From NCBI GenBank assembly GCA_016280525.1, contig JAEEGW010000344.1, positions 1 to 11,315 of the forward strand: a stretch of DNA of 11,315 nt, written 5' to 3'. Both the position numbers and the translations under genes were made by a program. This DNA comes from Clostridiales bacterium. GTDB lineage: Bacteria; Bacillota; Clostridia; Oscillospirales; CAG-272. Position 1 is the stretch's first letter. Every line of letters begins with the position of its first letter. The notes under the pieces are model-generated. The model was not told where the DNA came from, searched no databases, and saw only the letters and a program-made list of their open reading frames with translations. This document shows positions 1 through 6,532 of this stretch, in pieces.

Positions 1-312
1 ATACTGCTCGGCGCCGCGGGGCTTTTGCGCGCGTATACGAAAGCCGCCGCGGACGGAGTCGAGGCGGCGGGCGTCGTGACGGTAAAGCCTTATACGAGAG
101 TTGATATAACCGTTTCGTTTTCCGACGCGGAGCGCGTGAAATACGAGCTTTCGCGAATGGAGCTGCCCGAGTTTCAGACGGAATATCTTGACGCGGTGAC
201 GTATAAGCTTCTCGTCCCCGAGGAGCAGACGGACGCGCTTGTCGACCGCATCACTAAAATAACCGCGGCAAAAGCGAAAATAACCGTCGTCGGAACAGAG
301 ATGTATGGATAA
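1..312 (+). CDS. yigZ: YigZ/IMPACT-family protein, C-terminal part (5' end outside window)
   Basis: The reading frame is open from base 1 and ends at TAA 310-312, giving the last 103 residues. The first residues, ILLGAAGLLRAYTKAA, match the conserved LLGAGGLVRAY-type segment that closes the UPF0029/IMPACT domain of YigZ proteins. The remainder (about residues 35-103, with VKPYTRVDITVSF and ending in a VVGTEMYG-like tail) fits the C-terminal ferredoxin-like DUF1949 domain. The TTG at 25-27 lies inside the conserved motif, so it is not the start. YigZ proteins are cytoplasmic and of uncertain function; the eukaryotic homologue IMPACT regulates the GCN1/GCN2 pathway, and a nucleic-acid or ribosome-associated role is inferred for bacterial members. 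The gene converges on the dockerin protein gene at 414. The family call is from motif memory, not a search. Confidence 0.85.
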   Translation: MLLGAAGLLRAYTKAAADGVEAAGVVTVKPYTRVDITVSFSDAERVKYELSRMELPEFQTEYLDAVTYKLLVPEEQTDALVDRITKITAAKAKITVVGTEMYG

Positions 313-349
313 CGATTACGTATCATTTTAAATAAACCGATTATAAGCA

Positions 350-392
350 AATCCGCATTTTCATAAGCAATGTGCTTTTGAAAATGCGGATT
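350..392. terminator. Long hairpin between convergent genes, possible bidirectional terminator
   Basis: A perfect 14-bp stem (350-363 with 379-392) encloses a loop that can form a second short stem (AAGCA 365-369 with TGCTT 373-377). It lies between the stop of the YigZ-family gene (312) and the stop of the convergent dockerin gene (414), where a shared terminator is expected. Neither side has a clean T-run: the plus side continues ATAATTAATTTTATATAA, and the minus side is only AT-rich. Intrinsic termination is therefore plausible, not certain. Confidence 0.55.
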
Positions 393-413
393 ATAATTAA
401 TTTTATATAATAA

Positions 414-3020
414 TCAGTAGATAGTTATGTTGACGCCTGACACGTACTTAAACAGGACAACAATATCCTTGTTATTAGTCAAGCCATCTCCGTTGACATC
501 AGTCGATCCTTCAACGACATATACATTAGCCCCCGATACATAGTTGAACAGTGTGACAACATCTTTATTATCCGCGGTACCATCTCCGTTGATGTCACCG
601 AGTATGTGATTTGAAACTGTTACAAATCCGTCCGTTGCTTCAAAAGCAATCTCTTCAAAATCTGTATTGAATATATTGTTCTGCTCACAAACGGCGTATA
701 TTCTGAGCTTTTCTCCGTATTTTACATTGTCAGCGACCATAAACGTCAAGGTGACGAACGTACCGTCGTCCGAAGCATTTGAACCGAAACGGATCCAATT
801 GAACATGGCAGGATACGACTCTGTGTTAATATACATATTATCTGCGGTAAATAAGTCTCCATATTTCGCATCAATTAGGATCAAACCGTTATCAAAAAAC
901 AAATGAAATTTGAATGACGAAATACCTGGGTTGTTTTTCAAAGTTATATTGACTTTTATGGTTTCACCGGGTTTGGCATTTGCATTGCCGATCACAAACT
1001 GAAGTGAATTCGGGTCGACGGGTTTATCGAGCTTTGCGATCGTTTCTGTTTTTGTAGCATTGCATACCGTACATGTGTATGTTCTTACACCTGTTTCCGT
1101 ATAAGACGCCGGTTTTGTCACCGTACCCGAATCCCACGTATGGTTCTCAGTCTGTTTTTCTCCGCATGCACATGTTCTCTGATGCTGAGTATCGTTAAGT
1201 TTTGTCCACGCACCGAAGCTGTGTGTTGTTGTCTTTGCTATAGTTTCGGTCTTCGTAGCGCCGCAAGCTGTACACGTATAAGTTTTCACACCAGTCGACG
1301 TATGCGTCGCCGCTTTCGTCACCGTACCTGAATCCCACGTATGGTTCTCAGTCTGTTTTTCTCCGCATGCACATGTTCTCTGATGCTGAGTATCGTTAAG
1401 TTTTGTCCACGCACCGAAGCTGTGCGTTGTTGTCTTTGCTATAGTTTCGGTCTTCGTAGCGCCGCAAGCTGTACACGTATAAGTTTTCACACCAGTCGAC
1501 GTATGCGTCGCCGCTTTCGTCACCGTACCTGAATCCCACGTATGGTTCTGGTACTTTACAGCATCACAGGAAGTGCACGTTGCTTTATGCTGTGCCTCAT
1601 CATAATATACCCAGCCACCATATGAATGGGTGTGTGTACCAGAGGAAACAAATTTAAAATATGGCGTATCATTTGCATAATTATAACTGTATGAATAATT
1701 GCTCTTATTGTTATAAGTCATAAAAAACCTATAAAAATATACGTTACCACTCGTAAATTTATACTGTGTTCCGCTTGATGTAAGAAACTTTGTATTACTT
1801 GCTGTCGGATTTTGCGATATGTTATAATACATAAAGTCATGAGAAATCGTTTTGTTGTCAGTTGCTCTTGCAACTTCTGTGTAAGTGTTGTTTGACTTAA
1901 CATAGATTATGCATCCAAATGAAGTTGAATTCGAAAGGCTGTAGCCTGTATTAGCTTTGACGACACTGCAAACATAATCCGATGATGAAAGTGAAGAATT
2001 ATGGTTTTTAACGTCGGAAAGCTCGAAAATATACGGTGAAGTAATTTTTGCCAGTCTGGAACTACCGTTATCTGTATAAGGATATATATATCCGTTTGTC
2101 GTTCTGTACCATGTATTATTGGCGGTATTTTTTCCGGAAGCTGATACGTATATAATATCTCCTTTTGAAAGAGTCTCGACCGTTTCAGCAGAATCTGACG
2201 GAGACCTGCGAACAGGAGCATTACTTGTCGTAAGATAGTAATATCCAGCAACAGAAGTTGAAATACTGGAATTAAAAGCTCTTATATTTTCGTCATAATC
2301 AGAAACCATTTTAAAGTTTGACTCAATACCTTTTTTAGATATTATATTTGTTCCATCATAAAGAAATAAAGCGTCGTATAAGTGTATTGCATTTGATTTG
2401 TTGCGTATTTCTTTCTTTATGTTACTGTTGCTGACATTTTTGAAAGATCCTCTTGCAATTTCAATATGGACATGGGCCCCAGTGATATTAACAGAAGGGT
2501 CAGCAGCGGTGCCCATCTGATAGAATTTTTCCCCTTGTTTGAATTTATCTCCTACATTTATATCGTCAACATTATTATCATGAAGAACCATGATAGTCAT
2601 TTTACCAATAGTTCCATCTGCAAAAATAACATTGTTGTCGCTTTCAATAATAATAGGATGTGCCGCCTCATTCAATTTGTGAGTTACAGTGCAATCAAAC
2701 GGAGCGTATGCATTTGTATCACTTGATATACCAGAAACAATATCGTACGGCAGTCTATCCGGATAATTCGCTTGAGGTGAGTGTCCACTTGGCGTATTTG
2801 TTATGTTTAGATTCTTTTTGAATACAAACATGGCAAACTGCGTACCGGAAGTGCCTGCCTTATAATTAGTATTGGAAGATACTCTAGACGACGGAATATC
2901 ATCGTACAACAAATAATTATCGGCCAACACGCCAATCGGTAATGCTGACACCAGAACAATTACTGACATGATCAGTGAAACTATTTTTGATGAGATAACG
3001 TTTTTCTTTTCTTTGTACAT
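414..3020 (-). CDS. Secreted mosaic protein: M23 peptidase-like, SH3-like, His/Cys repeats, cohesin-like, dockerin
   Basis: This 868-residue protein is probably exported. Residues 1-33 are a signal peptide: a Lys-rich start, a hydrophobic core at 13-32, and likely cleavage after VLA. Residues about 55-190 resemble an M23 (LytM/lysostaphin-like) zinc endopeptidase, with PYDIV (D93), MVLHD (H147), VGDKFKQGE, and the HxH motif in GAHVHIEI (H183, H185). The His expected four residues before D93 is Arg89, so activity is doubtful. Residues about 258-316 look like a bacterial SH3 domain. Residues 321-460 are Ser/Asn/Tyr-rich and unrecognised. Residues 464-664 are His/Cys-rich tandem repeats. Residues 674-803 look like a cohesin (GNANAKPGETIKVNITLKN). 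Residues 807-863 are a two-repeat dockerin. The start ATG has GAAAGGA about 8 bases upstream. Base composition is much more AT-rich than in the neighbouring operon. The substrate (peptidoglycan, peptide or none) cannot be told. Confidence 0.85.
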   Translation of the reverse strand: MYKEKKNVISSKIVSLIMSVIVLVSALPIGVLADNYLLYDDIPSSRVSSNTNYKAGTSGTQFAMFVFKKNLNITNTPSGHSPQANYPDRLPYDIVSGISSDTNAYAPFDCTVTHKLNEAAHPIIIESDNNVIFADGTIGKMTIMVLHDNNVDDINVGDKFKQGEKFYQMGTAADPSVNITGAHVHIEIARGSFKNVSNSNIKKEIRNKSNAIHLYDALFLYDGTNIISKKGIESNFKMVSDYDENIRAFNSSISTSVAGYYYLTTSNAPVRRSPSDSAETVETLSKGDIIYVSASGKNTANNTWYRTTNGYIYPYTDNGSSRLAKITSPYIFELSDVKNHNSSLSSSDYVCSVVKANTGYSLSNSTSFGCIIYVKSNNTYTEVARATDNKTISHDFMYYNISQNPTASNTKFLTSSGTQYKFTSGNVYFYRFFMTYNNKSNYSYSYNYANDTPYFKFVSSGTHTHSYGGWVYYDEAQHKATCTSCDAVKYQNHTWDSGTVTKAATHTSTGVKTYTCTACGATKTETIAKTTTHSFGAWTKLNDTQHQRTCACGEKQTENHTWDSGTVTKAATHTSTGVKTYTCTACGATKTETIAKTTTHSFGAWTKLNDTQHQRTCACGEKQTENHTWDSGTVTKPASYTETGVRTYTCTVCNATKTETIAKLDKPVDPNSLQFVIGNANAKPGETIKVNITLKNNPGISSFKFHLFFDNGLILIDAKYGDLFTADNMYINTESYPAMFNWIRFGSNASDDGTFVTLTFMVADNVKYGEKLRIYAVCEQNNIFNTDFEEIAFEATDGFVTVSNHILGDINGDGTADNKDVVTLFNYVSGANVYVVEGSTDVNGDGLTNNKDIVVLFKYVSGVNITIY
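1129..1548 (-). repeat. Near-identical 201-bp tandem repeat inside the dockerin gene
   Basis: With period 201, bases 1129-1329 and 1330-1530 differ at one position (T at 1224, C at 1425), and the match runs on to about 1548. The period equals 67 codons and keeps the frame. The one difference is a silent Thr change in the minus-strand gene. Each unit encodes one THSFGAWTKLNDTQHQRTCACGE segment-type module plus one HTWDSGTVTKAATHTSTG-type module with CxxC. Flanking copies of the same modules (about 1020-1128 and 1549-1630) are clearly diverged. This points to a recent internal duplication or gene conversion. Confidence 0.9.
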
Positions 3021-3071
3021 ACTCTTTTCCTTTCTTTTTTATATTAAAAAATACGAGGCATGAAGCCACGC

Positions 3072-3077
3072 ATTATA
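3072..3077 (-). promoter_or_regulatory. Isolated -10-like TATAAT upstream of the M23-like dockerin gene
   Basis: On the minus strand TATAAT lies about 50 bases before the ATG at 3020. The hexamer 17 bases further upstream (3095-3100, ACCATG) is not a -35 match. A TTGACA sits at 3224-3229, but no good -10 follows at the right distance. The 254-base gap 3021-3274 is otherwise AT-rich sequence plus the terminator of the upstream gene. I see no small gene in it. Confidence 0.25.
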
Positions 3078-3241
3078 ATATACATAGCTAATACCATGGT
3101 GCTGTTAAAATACATAAATCAATTACGAATTATGATAACGCTTTATATTTACCACAATTCTTCTTGATTGAATTTATATTAATAAGATTATACTATTAAT
3201 ATATTACCATATTATTCTGGTTTTGTCAATATAAAAAAAGA

Positions 3242-3270
3242 AAATCCCCGAATTAGCGGGGATTTTTTTG
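3242..3270 (-). terminator. Intrinsic terminator of the CHAP-like dockerin gene
   Basis: A stem of 10 bp, AAAATCCCCG (3242-3251) with CGGGGATTTT (3258-3267), has a six-base loop AATTAG. It lies five bases past the stop codon (3275-3277) in the direction of minus-strand transcription. On the minus strand the stem is followed by TTTTC and then a T-rich run (3232-3241). The plus side also has a T-run, but there is no plus-strand gene to terminate. It separates the two dockerin genes into different transcription units. Confidence 0.85.
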
Positions 3271-3274
3271 TTCT

Positions 3275-4804
3275 TTATTCTTCCGTTTCGGATATATCCG
3301 GTTCGGTCGGATCTTCTTCCGGCTCGGGCTCGGAGCAAACTGCCGTATCTTCCGTTTCTTCCGTCTCCGTGACCTCTTCCGTTTCGCCGGCTTCCATGAC
3401 GGACAGCGTGCGGAACAGATACGTTAAATCCTTGTTGTCTATTTCTCCGTCGCCGTTGCAGTCGCACACGGCCGGAACGTCATCCTTATTTTCAGACGAC
3501 AGCAGGTTGAAAAGCGTTACGACGTCTTTATTGTCCGTCGTTCCGTCCCCGTTTATATCACCGGGCAGATACGCGGGCTTTTCCTCTGCCGCTTCGGTCG
3601 TCTGTTCTTCGGTCGCGGGCTCGGTCTCGGGTTCTGTTTCCGTTTCCGGTTCTGTCTCCGACTCGATATAATTCGTGCCGTCCGGCAGTTCCCATACCGC
3701 GTAAAGCGTCAGCTCCGCGCCGCGGGGATTTTCAAGCAGGCCTGCCATATCTGCCGGTCCTCCGCCCGGCTCGTACGACCAGCCCTTGAACGTCGCGCCG
3801 TCAAGCGCGAGCCCGAACAGCTCCGCATCCGGCAGCTGTTTGCCCTCCTCCACGGTGAGCGTCACCGCCTTGGAATCCGAAGTTTTATATATTATCCCGT
3901 CTTTTTTGTTTACGTAATAATCGCTGCTCATTACCGGACCTATTATCCGGCACCAATCCGCTTCGCTTATGACAGCCCAGCCGGATCTTTCGCCCTGCGT
4001 CACCTGCGCCCAGGTGTAGCCTTCCGCCTCCACGGTCTGTGCGTCAATCGCCACGTCAAACAGCGTATCGTCGTACATTTTACATATACGCTCGTTATCC
4101 GTGCCGGGTCCGCTTCTCATATTGATAGTATCTAAAACTATATATCTGTCCGCTACCTTGACTCCGGCTATGCTTCCGCCGTTTGCGTCAAACGTAAGCT
4201 GTGTGCCGACGCCGGCATGATCCGTACTGTCATCCCAGTATTTGTAATGCGCCACCCAGCCGATACAGCTTGAATCGCGCTCAAGGCTCTTGTCCATTTT
4301 GCCTATCAGCTTTTCCCACGTCATTGACGCGTTGTGGCGGACGGTGTTGTGATGATCGTTGTTCGCGTCGGAAAAATATATCTTTTCACTGTCAAAGCCG
4401 GTTATGAATATGGAGTGGTCCGCGCCGGCGGAGCTTCTGAATCTCACCACGTCGCCAATATGTAAATTCTGCAAGGCCGCAGAGCCGTAGCTTATGCTCC
4501 AGTCGGGATAAGTCCTTAAGCCTCTTGAATCGTACGTCGGCCACGAGCCGTAAAAATATTTGGCTATCTGGTTTGCAAAGCCGTAGCACTGCGTGCCCAT
4601 ATAGACGTCTTCTCTGTCTTTATATCTTGAGCCGTCCGCATAAACTTCGTTTTTAAAATCCTCAAGCTTTTCGTAAAACAGCTCCGCGGTCATCTGTTTT
4701 GACTGCGCGGCAAAAACGTTTGCGTTGAAAAGCGCGCCGAAAAGCAGCGCGGATACGGCGAACAAAACTATTATTCGGTTAAAAAAAGAAGTGTTTTTTC
4801 TCAT
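3275..4804 (-). CDS. Secreted CHAP/NlpC-like cysteine hydrolase with SH3-like, Flg_new repeat and dockerin
   Basis: This 509-residue protein starts with a signal peptide (residues 1-32, cleavage after VFA). Residues about 38-190 resemble the CHAP/NlpC-P60 cysteine peptidase-amidase fold: C73 in GTQCYGFANQIA, IGDVVRF (116-122), H130 in DHSIFITG, and D146/N148 as candidates for the third catalytic residue. Residues 217-290 are SH3-like (INMRSGPGTDNERI). A Listeria-Bacteroides/InlB-type (Flg_new) repeat seems split around it: LTFDANGGS at 203-211, then FKGW (339-342) to LTLYAVW (365-371). A Glu/Thr linker (381-408) leads to a dockerin (415-467) and an acidic tail to 509. Members of the fold cleave peptidoglycan peptides or amide bonds; the actual substrate is not shown. 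Only a weak GAAG precedes the ATG. The gene has its own strong promoter and terminator and is more GC-rich than the other dockerin gene. Confidence 0.85.
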   Translation of the reverse strand: MRKNTSFFNRIIVLFAVSALLFGALFNANVFAAQSKQMTAELFYEKLEDFKNEVYADGSRYKDREDVYMGTQCYGFANQIAKYFYGSWPTYDSRGLRTYPDWSISYGSAALQNLHIGDVVRFRSSAGADHSIFITGFDSEKIYFSDANNDHHNTVRHNASMTWEKLIGKMDKSLERDSSCIGWVAHYKYWDDSTDHAGVGTQLTFDANGGSIAGVKVADRYIVLDTINMRSGPGTDNERICKMYDDTLFDVAIDAQTVEAEGYTWAQVTQGERSGWAVISEADWCRIIGPVMSSDYYVNKKDGIIYKTSDSKAVTLTVEEGKQLPDAELFGLALDGATFKGWSYEPGGGPADMAGLLENPRGAELTLYAVWELPDGTNYIESETEPETETEPETEPATEEQTTEAAEEKPAYLPGDINGDGTTDNKDVVTLFNLLSSENKDDVPAVCDCNGDGEIDNKDLTYLFRTLSVMEAGETEEVTETEETEDTAVCSEPEPEEDPTEPDISETEE

Positions 4805-4860
4805 ATTTCTTCAAATAAACTCGGTTATTATACTATTATGTCGGATTTTTTTCCACTATA

Positions 4861-4889
4861 TTTATACCACATTTCCACACCTTTGTCAA
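4861..4889 (-). promoter_or_regulatory. Promoter of the CHAP-like dockerin gene
   Basis: On the minus strand a perfect -35 TTGACA (4889-4884) is followed by a 17-base spacer and -10 TATAAA (4866-4861). TGG directly precedes the -10, giving an extended -10 element. Transcription should start near 4854, about 50 bases before the ATG at 4804. It is divergent from the rimP promoter some 70 bases away, so the two could share regulation. Confidence 0.8.
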
Positions 4890-4932
4890 CACCCCCCGGA
4901 CAAATTATTTTTTTATTTTTTTATAAAAGGTA

Positions 4933-4961
4933 TTGATTTTTTACATATTTTGTGATATAAT
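4933..4961 (+). promoter_or_regulatory. Promoter of the rimP-nusA-infB operon
   Basis: The -35 is TTGATT (4933-4938), the spacer is 17 bases, and the -10 is a perfect TATAAT (4956-4961) with an extended TG at 4953-4954. A T/A-rich tract at about 4905-4927 just upstream could act as an UP element. The expected start near 4968 gives a leader of about 57 bases. This fits the strong sigma-A-type promoter expected for a housekeeping translation operon. Confidence 0.85.
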
Positions 4962-4981
4962 ACCTTGACAGTATGATAGAA

Positions 4982-5010
4982 GGAGGGTGTGGGACGGTCC
5001 CACACCCTCT
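4982..5010 (+). promoter_or_regulatory. Leader hairpin before rimP
   Basis: GAGGGTGTGGGA (4983-4994) pairs perfectly with TCCCACACCCTC (4998-5009) around a three-base CGG loop. G4982 and T5010 can add a wobble pair. It fills about half of the predicted leader. No T-run follows, so it is not an intrinsic terminator. The left arm overlaps an AAGGAGG-like sequence (4980-4986). The real ribosome site GGAGG (5017-5021) lies just outside the hairpin, three bases from the rimP ATG. It could be an mRNA stabiliser, a translation-control element or a DNA operator. Confidence 0.6.
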
Positions 5011-5024
5011 GATTATGGAGGAAT

Positions 5025-5513
5025 ATGAAGAAGAACATCACACAAATTTGCGAAGAGCTGGCGGAGCCGGTGGCGGAAGAGCTCGGCTACGTTATCTGGG
5101 ATACTGAATACGTCAAAGAGGGCGGCAGATACATCCTGCGCTACACGATAGACAAGGACGGCGGCGTTGATATAAACGACTGCGAGCGGTTCCACCGCGC
5201 TATAGATCCGTTGCTTGACGAAGCGGACCCGATAGAAGAAAGCTACACGCTTGAAGTCTCCTCTCCCGGCATAGAACGCGAGCTGAAATACGAATGGCAT
5301 TACGAGTGCTGCGTGGGCGACACGGTCGAGGTCAGGCTATACAAGCCATACAACAATTCAAAAAGCTACGTGGGAACTCTTCTGCCGCTTGACGAAAACG
5401 TCAATATTGAATGCGGCGGGCAGAAAATCAGCATACCGCGAAGCTACGTATCAAAAGTCAATATTTATTTTGACATAAAATCAATAGATCAGGAGGAAAA
5501 AAGGAAAAAATGA
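5025..5513 (+). CDS. rimP: Ribosome maturation factor RimP
   Basis: RimP (YlxS in Bacillus) binds the 30S subunit in the cytoplasm and helps its late assembly. The 162-residue product has normal family length. The N-terminal alpha/beta domain (about 5-85) ends with the signature YTLEVSSPGIERELK at 74-88, and an SH3-like C-terminal domain follows (about 90-153: VGDTVEVRLYKP, SYVGTLL). The IDPLL and DEADPIEESY segments also match the family. GGAGG at 5017-5021 is only three bases from the ATG, a rather short spacing, but no other start in this frame is better. The stop overlaps the nusA start as ATGA (5510-5513), which implies translational coupling. It is the first gene of the classic Firmicutes nusA-infB operon. 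Confidence 0.95.
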   Translation: MKKNITQICEELAEPVAEELGYVIWDTEYVKEGGRYILRYTIDKDGGVDINDCERFHRAIDPLLDEADPIEESYTLEVSSPGIERELKYEWHYECCVGDTVEVRLYKPYNNSKSYVGTLLPLDENVNIECGGQKISIPRSYVSKVNIYFDIKSIDQEEKRKK

Positions 5514-6532
5514 ATGCGGAATTATTCGGCGCGCTTGACGCCATAGAAAACGAAAAAGGCATATCCAAGGAATATATGCTCGACAAGGTGGAGACGGCCC
5601 TGATAAACGCTTTTTCAAAGGCGTTTCCGGGTGCGGAGATAAAAGTCATACTCGATCCCGTCAAAAAAGACTGCAAGGTCTACAAGGTAAGGACCGTAGT
5701 CGCCGAGGTCGAGGATCCGGCGAAAGAGATCTCGCTTGAGGACGCGAAGAAGCTGAACAGAAGACACGTTTTGGGCGGCGTCGTCAAAGAAGAGATAAAA
5801 ACGAAGAATTTCAGCCGCACGGTAGCCCAGTCCGCCAAGCAGGTAATAATCCAGGGTATACGCGAGGCGGAACGCGGAATGCTCCGCCAGGAATACGAGA
5901 GCAAGCGTGAGGAAATAATAAACGCCACGGTAGAGCTCGTAGATCCGGACACCGGCTCCATTGTCGTGAACCTCGGCAACAGCAACGCGGTGCTCATCAA
6001 AAACGAACAGATCCCCGGCGAGCATTACAACGCCGGCGACAGAATAAAAGTTTTCGTAACGGAAGTAAGCAAGGAAGCGCGCGGCAGGCTCGTAACGATC
6101 TCCCGCGTACATCCCGGACTCGTAAAGCGCCTGTTCGAGCTGAACGTTCCGGAGATCGCGGACGGCACGGTTATAATCAAAAACGTCATACGCGAAGCCG
6201 GTTCAAGAACAAAAATGTCCGTTTATTCCCGCGATGAAAACGTGGATCCGATCGGCGCCTGCATAGGAAACAAGGGCGCGCGTATAGCGGAGATAGTAAA
6301 CGAACTGCACGGCGAAAAGATAGATATAATCAAATATTCGGACGAACCCGTGGAATACATCAGAGCGGCGCTCTCGCCGGCTGAGGTAAAGAGCATAGAG
6401 TTTGACGGCGAGCGTTCCGCAAAGATAACCGTATCTCCTGATCAGCTCTCGCTTGCGATAGGCAAGGAAGGACAAAACGCGCGTCTCGCCGCAAGGCTCA
6501 CGGGCTTCAAAATAGATATCAAAGCCAAATGA
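5510..6532 (+). CDS. nusA: Transcription termination/antitermination factor NusA
   Basis: NusA binds RNA polymerase and nascent RNA, affecting pausing, intrinsic termination and antitermination. The 340-residue protein has the N-terminal polymerase-binding domain (1-130), an S1 domain (about 135-200, ending VTISRVHPGLVKRLFELNVPE), KH1 (about 205-275, GACIGNKGARI at 249-259) and KH2 (about 285-340, IGKEGQNARLAARLTG at 317-332). It stops after KH2 and lacks the acidic C-terminal repeats of the E. coli protein, which is normal for Gram-positive NusA. The KH1 GxxG loop reads GNKG where GPKG is usual. AGGAGG at 5491-5496 is 13 bases from the ATG, with a closer AAGG at 5502-5505. The start overlaps the rimP stop and the end overlaps the ylxR start, both by four bases. 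Confidence 0.97.
   Translation: MNAELFGALDAIENEKGISKEYMLDKVETALINAFSKAFPGAEIKVILDPVKKDCKVYKVRTVVAEVEDPAKEISLEDAKKLNRRHVLGGVVKEEIKTKNFSRTVAQSAKQVIIQGIREAERGMLRQEYESKREEIINATVELVDPDTGSIVVNLGNSNAVLIKNEQIPGEHYNAGDRIKVFVTEVSKEARGRLVTISRVHPGLVKRLFELNVPEIADGTVIIKNVIREAGSRTKMSVYSRDENVDPIGACIGNKGARIAEIVNELHGEKIDIIKYSDEPVEYIRAALSPAEVKSIEFDGERSAKITVSPDQLSLAIGKEGQNARLAARLTGFKIDIKAK

Noticed and set aside
1140..1532. Two plus-strand 63-codon ORFs that are almost identical to each other
   Set aside because: They are antisense shadows of the 201-bp repeat in the minus-strand dockerin gene; their identity comes from the DNA repeat.
1129..1548. Possible CRISPR array from the regular repeats
   Set aside because: The units are 201 bp, directly adjacent without spacers, and keep an open reading frame.
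3204..3467. Minus-strand 87-codon Arg/Gly-rich ORF
   Set aside because: It is a frame-shifted reading of the dockerin and acidic tail coding region and crosses the terminator.
5015..5107. Short plus-strand ORF starting ATG 5015 just before rimP
   Set aside because: It overlaps the rimP ribosome site and start in another frame, has no sensible ribosome site and shows no protein-like pattern; a leader peptide is not supported.
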